From JAAYCI01 sp964371725 (GTDB lineage Bacteria; Bacillota; Clostridia; Oscillospirales; Ruminococcaceae), in assembly GCA_964371725.1 (NCBI GenBank), contig CAYJNQ010000010.1, forward strand, positions 1-54,217: a stretch of 54,217 nucleotides of DNA. Reading direction: 5' to 3'. The notes under the pieces were generated by a model, which was not told where the DNA came from, did not search any database, and worked only from the letters and a program-made list of their open reading frames with translations. Below, one piece after another: positions 32,877 through 41,820 of the stretch (position 1 is its first letter; each line of letters opens with the position of its first letter). The position numbers were made by a program, and so were the translations under genes.

Positions 32877-34271
32877 CTAATACCCATACTCTTGTGTGTG
32901 CTCCACAGATAAAAAGCGTGTATGCGCTCCATCCCAAATCATATCCACATTGGCCGTTTCGCCGTGGCGGTTTTTGGCAATGATGACTTGAGCCGCATTC
33001 TCGTCTGTGTCGGGGTCATCCTTTCCGTAATATGCCTCGCGTGAAATGAACATCACCACGTCTGCATCCTGCTCAATGGAGCCGGAATCGCGCAAATCGC
33101 TGAGCATGGGGCGATGGTCGGCACGGCCCTTCTCCACACTGCGCGACAATTGCGAAAGCGCCATCACCGGCACATCCAAATCCTTCGCCATGATTTTCAA
33201 ATTTCGCGTTATGTCACTAAGTTCTTGCACACGATTTTCCGTGCGTCTACCGCTGCTCATAAGCTGCAAATAGTCTATCACCACCAGCCCCACATGTTTT
33301 CGCCCGGTGGCACGGGCCGCACGGTTGAGCTGGCGCACTTTCGATTTCATCTCGGAAACCGTGATGATGGAGGTGTCGTCCAAAAACATAGGCACATCGC
33401 CAAGTTCTTCGGTGGTGTGTGCCAAATTTTCCCACACACCTTCTTTTTCAATGCCGGAACGAAACACTGCGCTGTCTACCTGCGCCTCCGAGGCCAAAAT
33501 ACGTCCGGCAAGCTGTTCTTTATTCATCTCAAGGCTAAAGATAACCACGGGTGTGTTCTGCCTTGCCACATGGGTGGCGATGTTGAGTGCCAAGCTGGTT
33601 TTCCCCATGCCGGGGCGCGCCGCCAGAATAATCAAATCGGAGCGGCCCATCCCACCCAGTTTTTTGTCTAAGTAAGAAAAGCCCGTGGGAATGCCAAGGT
33701 AATCCTTGCGGTTCGGCCCTGAGATATTCTGCAAGTGGCTCATGATGTCAATGATGGCATACATCAGTTTGCGCACCTCTTGGGTGTCGCGCCCCTCTTG
33801 AATGTCGTACAGACGCTGCTCGGCGCTTTCGAGCATCATCTGGCTGTCCACATCGTCGGCCGCCTGCTCCAAAATACGCCGTGCTTCGTCCATGAGCTGA
33901 CGTTTGATGTATTTGTCCTTCACAAGGCGAATATAACTTTTTAAGTTGGACAAAGAGGGCACTGTGTCGGCCAACTCCGCGAGGTAGCGCTTGGCTGTTT
34001 CTGCCGTTTCAAAGGCCTCGGTGTAGGAAAGTTTCTCGGCAAGCAACACGGGGTCTACCGGGCGCCCCGTTTCCACCAGTAGCTGTGTTTCCAAAAATAC
34101 AGCCCGGTTTTGCTGCACAAAAAACATATCGGCACGCAAAGTTTGCATGACAATATCCACCGCATTTTGATCGAGCAACACCGCGCCCAAGACGCTTTGC
34201 TCGGCCGTCATGCTGTAGGGCTGCTGAATGCCAAGACCCTCCAGCGACAGACCATAATCCGCTTTTGCCAT
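32877..34271 (-). CDS. dnaB: replicative DNA helicase DnaB
   Basis: A 464-residue hexameric helicase. The N-terminal helical domain is at ~15-120. The RecA-type domain has Walker A ARPGMGKTSLALNIA (~215-229), Walker B LVVIDYLQLM and LSQLSRSVE. The C-terminal segment LIIAKNRHGETANV-like (VIIAKNRHGETA) is normal, with no intein or insertion. It starts 7 bp after rplI, the usual rplI-dnaB order in Firmicutes. Confidence 0.96.
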   Translation of the reverse strand: MAKADYGLSLEGLGIQQPYSMTAEQSVLGAVLLDQNAVDIVMQTLRADMFFVQQNRAVFLETQLLVETGRPVDPVLLAEKLSYTEAFETAETAKRYLAELADTVPSLSNLKSYIRLVKDKYIKRQLMDEARRILEQAADDVDSQMMLESAEQRLYDIQEGRDTQEVRKLMYAIIDIMSHLQNISGPNRKDYLGIPTGFSYLDKKLGGMGRSDLIILAARPGMGKTSLALNIATHVARQNTPVVIFSLEMNKEQLAGRILASEAQVDSAVFRSGIEKEGVWENLAHTTEELGDVPMFLDDTSIITVSEMKSKVRQLNRAARATGRKHVGLVVIDYLQLMSSGRRTENRVQELSDITRNLKIMAKDLDVPVMALSQLSRSVEKGRADHRPMLSDLRDSGSIEQDADVVMFISREAYYGKDDPDTDENAAQVIIAKNRHGETANVDMIWDGAHTRFLSVEHTQEYGY

Positions 34272-34278
34272 AAATGGC

Positions 34279-34722
34279 CTACTCCTCTACACTGCAAACA
34301 AACTGCGCCATGATGCCCGGGTAAATTTTAGCCGTCACCTCATAGCGCCCAAAATCTTTGATTTCGTGCGCTTGCACGCTCAGTTTGCGTCGGTCTATCT
34401 CTATGCCCTGTTTTGCAAGCTCTGCTGCAATGTCTTTCACTGTAACAGCGCCAAACAAACGCCCGCTCTGGCCGCCTTTTGCCTTGATAATCAAGGTGAG
34501 CTCCTTTAGTTTTTTAGCAAGCTCTTCGGCAGCCCCGCGCTCCACGGCTTCGTGGTGCTTGCGTGCACTCTCTTTGGCACGCACCTCGTTCATGGCCGCG
34601 TTGTCTGCTTCAATGGCAAGTTTTCTTGGGAACAAAAAGTTGCGTGCATAACCGTCGCTCACCTCATGCACTTCGTCTTTTTTTCCCAGTTTTTTCACAT
34701 CTTGCTTCAAAACCACTTTCAT
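34279..34722 (-). CDS. rplI: 50S ribosomal protein L9
   Basis: A 147-residue, two-domain protein. The N-terminal 23S-binding part (MKVVLKQDVKKLGKK, GYARNFLFPRKLA) joins by a long central helix (~40-75) to a C-terminal domain with GRLFGAVTVKDIA. Length matches the family. It is 33 bp after gdpP and 7 bp before dnaB. Confidence 0.97.
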   Translation of the reverse strand: MKVVLKQDVKKLGKKDEVHEVSDGYARNFLFPRKLAIEADNAAMNEVRAKESARKHHEAVERGAAEELAKKLKELTLIIKAKGGQSGRLFGAVTVKDIAAELAKQGIEIDRRKLSVQAHEIKDFGRYEVTAKIYPGIMAQFVCSVEE

Positions 34723-34755
34723 CTTCTAAACTCCTTTTTCCTCTTACTTTGCTTG

Positions 34756-36741
34756 CTAGGCAAGCCCTGTAAGCTCTGTGCTGCGTTCTTGTTGATACGC
34801 CACCACGGCCTCGGCAATCAAGTCCTCTACTTCCTGCATACTCTTTTCTTTAAGCTGGGCGCCCGCCATGGTTAAATGGCCACCACCACCCAATTTTTCC
34901 ATGATGAGTTGCACATTGGTTTGCCCCATGCTGCGCGCCGAGATGCGCGTTTCCCCCTCGTGCCAAATGGCCACAATGCTGGCCTCTACCCCTTCAATGC
35001 CAAGCAGGTCGTTGGCCGCCTGGGCACCCACTACCTCGCTTTCGAAGGGCACTCCGTCGCTCACCACCACCGCGCAACGGTCCACAATGTGTGCACCGGA
35101 CACAAGGTTCGAGCGATAGAGATAGTCATCGATGGAAACGGAAAACAGACGTTTCACCTCTGCCGTTTGTGCCCCCATGCGCCGCAGATAGGCCGCCGCC
35201 TCGAACGTGCGAACCCCCACATGTAAAGAAAAGGTGCGTGTATCCAAAATGATTCCGGACAAAAGTGCCTCGGCCTCCAAAGGCGTTGGGCGGTCTTCTT
35301 TTCCCTCGCCCACATATTGCAAAAGCTCGCTCACAAGCTCTGCCGTGCTTGAAGCATAGGGCTCGTGATAAAACACGCTGGCATTGTCGATGCGCCCCGG
35401 TATAAGCCGATGGTGGTCTATCACCACCACATCGCCACAAGCGTTGAACACCTCTTCGCTTTCCAGCATATACTTCATGTGGGTATCCACCACAATGAGC
35501 AAGGTTTTTTCGTCGGCCACCTGCAAAGCCTCTGTGGGTGTGAGCAATTCTTCCCCATACCCCTCTTCCAAAAGCTCTTCTATCAAATGCCCGGCCAAAT
35601 TGCGTTTTTGGTTGATAACAATGGCCGCCTGTTTATGGCAGATTTTGCAAAAACGAAGCATTCCCACGCCGGCTCCAAGGGCATCCATGTCGGCATTTTT
35701 ATGCCCCATAATCAGCACCTGCCGTGCACTTTCCACACGCCCGCGAATGGAGGTGGCCAAAATGCGGCTTTTCACCTTGCTGCGTTTTTCCACGCTTTGG
35801 TTCACACCGCCAAAGAAACTGTAGCCCTCGGGTCCGTGCACAGCCGCTTGGTCTCCGCCGCGGCCAAGGGCGATGTCCAAGGCCTTTGCCGCCATCTCCT
35901 CACACTCTTGAAAGCTCTTTCCCTGCCGCCCCACGCCGATGGATAAGGTGACTTGCTGCTGGTCACCGTCTGCCTTTCGCACCTTGTCCAAAATATCGAA
36001 GCGGTTGTTAATCATCTCTTGCACATAGCGGTCTTCCACCACAGCCACATAGCGCGACACGCCGATGTAACACAAAAATCCGTTTGCCTTTTGAATGTAT
36101 CGCTCGAGCTCTTTGTATACCGTGGAGATGATTTGTGCACGCTCGCTTTCGCGCATATCCCTCAAAATTTCATAATATGTGTCCAGCATAATGTACATGG
36201 CCGCCGGACGCGTGGCCCTGTATTCCTCGGCCTGAAACTTAAGTTCCGTGTCCTCCACAAACAAAACAAAGTGTAAGGGCGATTCACCGTCTACCACACT
36301 TCCATAAGCCGTATATCGCCTTTTATTTAGGGTGATATCCTGCCCACCCTCGGCCATGCACGCGGCGCTGTCGAGGCCGGGCACAATTTTGTTCATCGGC
36401 AGGGAAACGGTGTCTACTCCACCCGCAATTTCTTCCCGGAAAGCCTTGTTGTACCACAGCACCACTTTGTTGCTTACCACTGCCACCGGAATGGACAAAT
36501 GAGCCATACCGCTGTCTTCGGCATCGGCCAAGCCACGCTTTCCATTTAACAAACGGCGCAATGCTTTTCGAAAATGACGCAGGAAAACACCTGTGAGTGC
36601 AAGCACGCACAGCATGACAACCAAAACCGGTATAAGCGCCCACGGCCTAAGCCACACCACCACACCGATAAGCGCCAGAAAACCGGCCAGCAGCACCGCT
36701 ACCGCCACATCCAGCGAAAGAAAAAAACGTTTTGGTTTCAC
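34756..36741 (-). CDS. gdpP: c-di-AMP phosphodiesterase GdpP (DHH family)
   Basis: A 661-residue membrane phosphodiesterase that hydrolyses c-di-AMP. It has two transmembrane helices (~10-50), a PAS-like domain (~65-155), a degenerate GGDEF domain (~155-290), and the DHH-DHHA1 catalytic part (~325-655), with GHKNADMDALGAG, VVDTH, VIDHHR and a C-terminal GGGGHLTMAGA. The start GTG 36741 gives the family N-terminus, with AAGGGG 7 bases upstream; the frame opens at 36792. The rnj-gdpP-rplI-dnaB order is typical of Firmicutes. Confidence 0.95.
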   Translation of the reverse strand: MKPKRFFLSLDVAVAVLLAGFLALIGVVVWLRPWALIPVLVVMLCVLALTGVFLRHFRKALRRLLNGKRGLADAEDSGMAHLSIPVAVVSNKVVLWYNKAFREEIAGGVDTVSLPMNKIVPGLDSAACMAEGGQDITLNKRRYTAYGSVVDGESPLHFVLFVEDTELKFQAEEYRATRPAAMYIMLDTYYEILRDMRESERAQIISTVYKELERYIQKANGFLCYIGVSRYVAVVEDRYVQEMINNRFDILDKVRKADGDQQQVTLSIGVGRQGKSFQECEEMAAKALDIALGRGGDQAAVHGPEGYSFFGGVNQSVEKRSKVKSRILATSIRGRVESARQVLIMGHKNADMDALGAGVGMLRFCKICHKQAAIVINQKRNLAGHLIEELLEEGYGEELLTPTEALQVADEKTLLIVVDTHMKYMLESEEVFNACGDVVVIDHHRLIPGRIDNASVFYHEPYASSTAELVSELLQYVGEGKEDRPTPLEAEALLSGIILDTRTFSLHVGVRTFEAAAYLRRMGAQTAEVKRLFSVSIDDYLYRSNLVSGAHIVDRCAVVVSDGVPFESEVVGAQAANDLLGIEGVEASIVAIWHEGETRISARSMGQTNVQLIMEKLGGGGHLTMAGAQLKEKSMQEVEDLIAEAVVAYQQERSTELTGLA

Positions 36742-36810
36742 CCAGCCACCCCTTTTTGGTAGGTTCGGTGTTGGCAACATTCCCCAAAGCACCGATTTTG
36801 AACTACATCC

Positions 36811-38637
36811 CTAAACTTCCATAATTACAGGCAAAATCATCGGGCTTCTCTTCGTGCGCCGATAGAGAAGGCTCGAGGCCGTTTCTCGAATGCGTGCTTT
36901 CAAACTGGCCAAATCTCGATAAGGCTCTTTTTCGCACTGGCTCAATATCGCCTGCACGGCTTTGCGCGTCTCCTCAAGAAGCTCTTCACTGTCTCGCACA
37001 TAAACAAACCCACGGGAAAACAATTCGGTTTCGCTCATCAGCTTGCCCGTTTTCTTTTCGATGGTGGCCGCCAATACCACCACACCGTCCTGCGAGAGCA
37101 GGCGACGGTCTCGCAGCACCACGCTGCCCACATCGCCTACACCAAGGCCGTCCACCATCACAGCACCCGCCTGCACAGGAACCCCCGCACGGATCCCGTC
37201 TTTCGACACAATGATGGTGTCGCCCGTGTCGGCCACATAGATGTTTTTCCGAAGCACACCCACAGCCTGTGCTGTTTGGGCGTGCCGCAACAGGTGCTTG
37301 TATTCGCCGTGCACCGGAATGAAAAACTTGGGTTTCACAAGGCTTAACACCAGTTTTTGTTCCTCCTGGCAGGCGTGTCCCGAGGCATGCACTTCATACA
37401 TGCGCTCGTAAATCACTTCGGCGCCAAGGTGCAACAGGCCATTCACGGTTTTGGTTACCATCTTTTCGTTGCCCGGGATGGGTGTTGCCGAAATGATGAT
37501 AAAATCGCCCATCCCCACTTGCACATTGCGGTGACTGCCCGCGGCCATACGGGAAAGCGCCGAGAGCGGTTCACCTTGGCTGCCCGTTGTGATGAGCACC
37601 ACCGATTCCGGTGGAAATTGATTGATTTTATCCACATCTATGAGCACATCCTCGGGGATATCCATATACCCAAGTTCTCTTGCCATCTCCGTATTTTTCA
37701 CCATACTGCGCCCGGAAATGGCCACTTTCCGCCCACAACGCACTGCCAAATCCACAATGTGTTGAATGCGGTACAAGTTCGAAGCGAAGGTGGCAATGAT
37801 GATGCGCTGGCGGCTTGCCTTGGCAAACAAAGCTTGCAACCCCTCGTTCACCTTGCTTTCGGAAATGGTCATGCCGGGGCGCTCTGCATTGGTGGAGTCG
37901 CTGAGCATCAGAAGAACACCCTTTTTCCCATAACGTGCCAGGGTGGTCAAATCAATCACTTCGCCCGACAGCGGCGTATAATCGATTTTAAAGTCGCCCG
38001 TGTGAATGACAACACCGGCCGGTGTGTCAATGGCGAAAGCCACCGCATCCGGTATGCTGTGGTTCACGTTGATGGGCTCAAAAGTGAAACAGCCCAGTGT
38101 AAATTTTTCTCGTGGGCGAATTTCGTGAATTTCGGCACTGCTACGCAGGCCATGCTCCTCAAGTTTGTTGTTGATGAGCCCGGCTGCCAGGCGTGTTGCA
38201 TAAATGGGCAAGTTCATCTGACGCAGGAGATAGGGCAAGGCCCCAATGTGATCTTCGTGCCCGTGTGTGATGACAATGCCGCGGATTTTGTCTTTGTTTT
38301 GTTCCACAAAGGTGAAATCCGGAATCACCAAATCCACGCCATACATATCACTGTCCGGAAACAGCGAACCGCAATCCAAAATAAACATCTCATTTTGACA
38401 TTCAAACACGGTCATGTTTTTGCCCACCTCAGCAAGGCCGCCCAAAGGATAAAGGCGAAGCTGTGTGGCCTCTTTTTTCTGCATTCCACGGCGTTTTGCA
38501 CCGGTAGAAACCGCGTTCCCCGTTCGTTTTTGTGCAGAAAAACCCTGTTTCTGCACATTTTTTTTGCCTGCACTTTTGTTTTTGCTCTCGGTGCTACGCT
38601 TTGTGGGCATCGGCTCTGTTTTTTGTTTTTGGCTCAA
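36811..38637 (-). CDS. rnj: ribonuclease J
   Basis: A 608-residue metallo-beta-lactamase nuclease with 5'-3' exo- and endonuclease activity, central to mRNA decay in Firmicutes. The core begins near residue 60 (LRLYPLGGLAEVGKNM). Zinc ligands are in THGHEDHIG, and HTGDFKID and HASGHACQEE follow; the last is the beta-CASP region. The first ~58 residues are a Lys/Arg/Ser-rich extension with no predicted fold. The start is TTG 38637, because GGAGGG is 6 bases upstream. An ATG ten codons later is possible. It leads the long minus-strand housekeeping run. Confidence 0.94.
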   Translation of the reverse strand: MSQKQKTEPMPTKRSTESKNKSAGKKNVQKQGFSAQKRTGNAVSTGAKRRGMQKKEATQLRLYPLGGLAEVGKNMTVFECQNEMFILDCGSLFPDSDMYGVDLVIPDFTFVEQNKDKIRGIVITHGHEDHIGALPYLLRQMNLPIYATRLAAGLINNKLEEHGLRSSAEIHEIRPREKFTLGCFTFEPINVNHSIPDAVAFAIDTPAGVVIHTGDFKIDYTPLSGEVIDLTTLARYGKKGVLLMLSDSTNAERPGMTISESKVNEGLQALFAKASRQRIIIATFASNLYRIQHIVDLAVRCGRKVAISGRSMVKNTEMARELGYMDIPEDVLIDVDKINQFPPESVVLITTGSQGEPLSALSRMAAGSHRNVQVGMGDFIIISATPIPGNEKMVTKTVNGLLHLGAEVIYERMYEVHASGHACQEEQKLVLSLVKPKFFIPVHGEYKHLLRHAQTAQAVGVLRKNIYVADTGDTIIVSKDGIRAGVPVQAGAVMVDGLGVGDVGSVVLRDRRLLSQDGVVVLAATIEKKTGKLMSETELFSRGFVYVRDSEELLEETRKAVQAILSQCEKEPYRDLASLKARIRETASSLLYRRTKRSPMILPVIMEV

Positions 38638-39038
38638 AAATGTCCCTCCATTTCATAACAAGCAAAGGCCCAACACCTGCGGCGGGAGCCTTTCCGTTTC
38701 TTTTCTTCCTGTGCAAAACCCCCGTATATGGGCTCTGCTTTTGTCTTTTACTATTATAAAAAAGTATCCCATCCATCGCTTGAGGGCATACTTACTTCCC
38801 AGTGGTTGTTTGGTTTTTAAAATGTGTACTATTCAAACCCGGCCATTTGAGCCCAGGGAATCTATCCATTCCTGTTTAGTTTACTTGAAACACACCTGGT
38901 TTGTCAAGCGAACCACAGGTGAAAAATCACAAATTCGGCTGCCATTTTTTGTCAAATTAGATGGGGTTTTTCATTTTTTTCTAAAGTATGATATAATCAT
39001 TAAAAACAACTCGAAATTATAAAAGGGGCGAAAAACGC
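38638..39038. other. 401-bp divergent intergenic region between rnj and rnhA
   Basis: No gene is convincing here. It holds a TATAAT for rnj on the minus strand (complement of 38753-38758, no good -35), the rnhA -10 at 38992-38997, and an inverted repeat at 38893-38921 (CACCTG and CAGGTG arms with an inner GGTT/AACC) that could be an operator or hairpin. The 38465-39022 open frame on the plus strand has no coding character. Confidence 0.5.
38992..38997 (+). promoter_or_regulatory. -10 element of the rnhA-mnmA-mscS unit
   Basis: A perfect TATAAT. The hexamer at 17 bp spacing is TTTCAT (38969-38974), a weak -35. Transcription would start near 39004, about 35 bases before the rnhA start. Confidence 0.5.
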
Positions 39039-39482
39039 ATCAAACAGGTTTATATTTACACAGATGGTTCCTGCAAAGGCAACCCGGGCCCTGGCGGCTG
39101 GGGGGCGCTTTTGCGTTATCAGGCAAGCGAAAAAGAAATATCGGGAGGCGAAGCGAACACAACAAACAACCGCATGGAGCTCACGGCTGTTATTCGTGCC
39201 TTTTCTCTTCTAAAAGAACCTTGCCATGTTGTTCTGACAAGTGATTCCAAATATGTAATCGATGCACTTCAAAAAGGTTGGGCCGCGGGTTGGCAAAAGC
39301 GCGGATGGAAAAAAAGCGACAAAAGCCCCGCTTTGAACGCCGACTTGTGGGAACAGCTGTTGCATTTACAAAGCGGCCACAGCGTGGAATATCGGTGGAT
39401 AAAAGGGCACGCGGGACACGCTGAAAACGAACGTTGCGACGCTTTGGCGCAGCAGGCGGCTTTGGCAGCATCACAAAATTGA
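39039..39482 (+). CDS. rnhA: ribonuclease HI with an apparent ATC start codon
   Basis: A 147-residue enzyme that degrades RNA in RNA-DNA hybrids. With the start at ATC 39039, the catalytic residues are D9 (TDGS), E47 (NRMEL), D69 (TSDS) and D134 (NERCD), plus H124 in KGHAGH. This is the complete RNase HI set at almost E. coli numbering. The first ATG in frame (39111) would remove D9 and the first beta strand. No ATG, GTG or TTG lies between the upstream region and the homology. The Shine-Dalgarno AAAAGGGG is at 39021-39028, 10 bases before ATC. Either a rare AUC start is used or the base is a sequence error. mnmA follows 12 bp later. Confidence 0.88.
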   Translation: MKQVYIYTDGSCKGNPGPGGWGALLRYQASEKEISGGEANTTNNRMELTAVIRAFSLLKEPCHVVLTSDSKYVIDALQKGWAAGWQKRGWKKSDKSPALNADLWEQLLHLQSGHSVEYRWIKGHAGHAENERCDALAQQAALAASQN

Positions 39483-39494
39483 GGTGGCGAACTT

Positions 39495-40571
39495 ATGAAC
39501 AACATACCCAGAGAACAACACGAGAGCACCTCTTGTTCGGCCGATGTCAGTGTGCTGGTGGCTCTTTCCGGCGGCGTGGATTCCGCCGTCTGTGTGCGCC
39601 TTTTGCAAGAGCAAGATTTTCATGTGCAAGGGGCTGTGATTCGTTTTTCCGAAGCCCATGACGGCGCTGTTGCAGCCGCCGAAAAGGCCGCAGGGGAACT
39701 TTCCATCCCTCTGCACATCATAGATGGACGAACCCTGTTTGAGCACGCGGTTATTGAGCCATTTTGCAAGTTATATGCAGCGGGCCGCACACCCTCCCCT
39801 TGCCTTTTGTGCAACCCGGCTGTGAAATTCCGTTTGCTTTGCGAAAAGGCAGACGAATTGGGCATTTACCTGATTGCCAGCGGCCACTATGCCGGCTGCA
39901 AAGAGGAAAACGGCCACTACCGGCTCACACGCGCCGAAAGCACGCAGCGAGACCAAAGCTATATGCTGTATCGCCTCTCTCAAGACGTATTGCAACGCCT
40001 ACTTCTGCCGCTTGGTCGTTTTGAAAAGCCCATGATACGCGAAATGGCCGAGGAATGGGGGCTATCCAATGCCCACGCACCGGACAGCCAGGAAATTTGC
40101 TTCATTCCAAGCGGGGACCATGCCGCCTACATCGAAGCGCGCGGTGTCCCCATAAAACAGGGGCATTTTCTTGGCCCTGAGGGGCAAGATTTGGGCGCGC
40201 ACCGTGGTGTTGCACATTACACTGTGGGGCAACGCAAGGGGCTTGGAATTTCGCTTGGAAAACCCGTATTTGTGCAAGAAATTACAGAGGAAGGCAACGT
40301 GGTTTTGGCTTATGCCGGTGGAGAATACAAAAGCGAAGTGCAGCTTTGCCATGTGCACCATGCCGGCATAGAACCGTTTTCCAAAGGGCAACCATTCGAG
40401 GTGAAAATACGCAGTGCCGCAAAGCCTGTTCCCTGTACAATAACCCAAGTGGATGCGGCTACAAAGCGGCTCCGCTTTGTTTTCGACACACCCCAGCGCG
40501 CCATAGCACCCGGCCAACATGCCGTTTTTTACTGCGGAAACTTGGTTGCGGGTGGTGGGGAAATCGAGTGA
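39495..40571 (+). CDS. mnmA: tRNA-specific 2-thiouridylase MnmA
   Basis: A 358-residue enzyme that thiolates U34 of tRNA-Lys, -Glu and -Gln. The PP-loop SGGVDS is at ~25-30. The two catalytic cysteines are in SPCLLCNPAVKF (~97-100) and SQEICFIP. The C-terminal OB-like domain is present. RBS GAGGTGG lies about 9 bases before ATG. No cysteine desulfurase gene is adjacent. It is the second gene of the rnhA unit; its tRNA-Gln(TTG) substrate happens to be encoded at 4378. Confidence 0.95.
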   Translation: MNNIPREQHESTSCSADVSVLVALSGGVDSAVCVRLLQEQDFHVQGAVIRFSEAHDGAVAAAEKAAGELSIPLHIIDGRTLFEHAVIEPFCKLYAAGRTPSPCLLCNPAVKFRLLCEKADELGIYLIASGHYAGCKEENGHYRLTRAESTQRDQSYMLYRLSQDVLQRLLLPLGRFEKPMIREMAEEWGLSNAHAPDSQEICFIPSGDHAAYIEARGVPIKQGHFLGPEGQDLGAHRGVAHYTVGQRKGLGISLGKPVFVQEITEEGNVVLAYAGGEYKSEVQLCHVHHAGIEPFSKGQPFEVKIRSAAKPVPCTITQVDAATKRLRFVFDTPQRAIAPGQHAVFYCGNLVAGGGEIE

Positions 40572-40608
40572 TTGAAATGCCAATTTTTGCGGAAAGGATG
40601 CAAAACCT

Positions 40609-41760
40609 ATGTTTGATTTCATAAATGACCTTGCCATCAACAGCAATCTTTTGCTCACCTTGGCTTTTGCAGCCGGCTTTGTCTTTCTGTTTTGGCTGCT
40701 CGGCCTTTTGTTGTCTCGTAAAATGATCCCCTTTTTTATTCAACATTTAAACAAAGACAAACACCTGTTTTTGCATCTGTTTTTGCAAGGCTTTCGTCAT
40801 CCCTTATTCGCTTTTTTCTTCATGCTTGGCCTATATTTTGGCGGCCTGCTTTTTTCCAATCTGCAAGACCCGAATGTGCCCTCTTTCATCACAAATGCAC
40901 TTTCCGCCATGCCGCCCACCCTACACAAGGGCATTCGCATTGGCATCATCGCATGCATCACCTGGGGGCTTTTGGCCAGCAGTGACATTGTGAATTTGGT
41001 TGTGCGCAATGCGCGCTCGCGCTTGCAAATGCTTGAAGACAGCAGTTTCACGCGTTTCTTAACCGGTTTTTACCGCGTTTTGGTGGTGGCGCTTTGCATT
41101 GTCATCATTTTAAGCGAGCTCAACTACAACATCAACGGCCTTATCACAGGGCTGGGGCTTGGCGGGCTCACGGTTGCGTTGGCTGCAAAAGATTCGGCCG
41201 CCAACCTCTTTGGGGGCATGATTTTGGTGATTGACAAACCCTTTGAAATTGGAGACTGGGTGAGTTGCACCAGTGTGGAGGGCATTGTGGAGGACATCAA
41301 TATGCGCAACACCATCATCCGCAATGATTCCGGCGCACTCACCACCATGCCCAACGCCATGCTTAGCGCCGAACCCATCACGAATTTCAGCAGCGCCATG
41401 GAGCAGCGCCGCGCCGACATCACCCTCACTTTGCTCTACAGCACAACGAAACAGGAATTGGAAACCTTCATCCGTTCCATTCGGGAACTCCTTGAAAAAG
41501 ACGAAGAGATTTTGCCGGAGCGTTTCCTTGTTTGTTTTTCCGAATTTGGCGATTCCAGCCTCAATGTGCGCCTAATTTTTTATACGACTATCCCCGGCTA
41601 CTTCGACTATTTGCGCATTTGTGAGCGCATCAATTTTTCTATTATGACACTGGCTGAAGAACAGGGTGTCGGCTTTGCCTATCCCACCCAAACTCTGCAG
41701 ATGGACCCGGACACCACCCTGCGTGTGGATGTGCAAGAAAAAAAAGGCGAAGACCGTTAA
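40609..41760 (+). CDS. MscS-family mechanosensitive ion channel
   Basis: A 383-residue membrane channel with N-terminal helices at ~15-38, ~60-85, ~100-125 and the pore-lining helix ~150-200. The pore region is GLGLGGLTVALAAKDSAANLFGG, in parts recognisable as the MscS TM3 motif. The cytoplasmic vestibule follows, with GDWVSCTSVEGIVEDINMRNT (in parts) and PNAMLSAEPITNFS. It releases osmolytes on hypo-osmotic shock. RBS AAAGGA is 10 bases before ATG. It is the last gene of the unit, ending at a convergent terminator. Confidence 0.9.
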   Translation: MFDFINDLAINSNLLLTLAFAAGFVFLFWLLGLLLSRKMIPFFIQHLNKDKHLFLHLFLQGFRHPLFAFFFMLGLYFGGLLFSNLQDPNVPSFITNALSAMPPTLHKGIRIGIIACITWGLLASSDIVNLVVRNARSRLQMLEDSSFTRFLTGFYRVLVVALCIVIILSELNYNINGLITGLGLGGLTVALAAKDSAANLFGGMILVIDKPFEIGDWVSCTSVEGIVEDINMRNTIIRNDSGALTTMPNAMLSAEPITNFSSAMEQRRADITLTLLYSTTKQELETFIRSIRELLEKDEEILPERFLVCFSEFGDSSLNVRLIFYTTIPGYFDYLRICERINFSIMTLAEEQGVGFAYPTQTLQMDPDTTLRVDVQEKKGEDR

Positions 41761-41809
41761 GAACCCCTTCACATAAACGAAATCATTCCGATTTATGTGA
41801 AAGGGTTCT
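41760..41809. terminator. convergent hairpin between mscS and the TIGR03936 gene
   Basis: AGAACCCCTTCACATAAA and TTTATGTGAAAGGGTTCT form an ~18-bp stem with one mismatch and a 14-base loop. It begins at the mscS stop codon. The T runs on both sides are poor. Confidence 0.6.
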
Positions 41810-41820
41810 AAACCAAGTTC

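Noticed and set aside
37357..38658. 433-residue plus frame antisense to rnj
   Set aside because: Complete overlap with a clear RNase J gene; His- and Phe-rich composition typical of antisense frames here.
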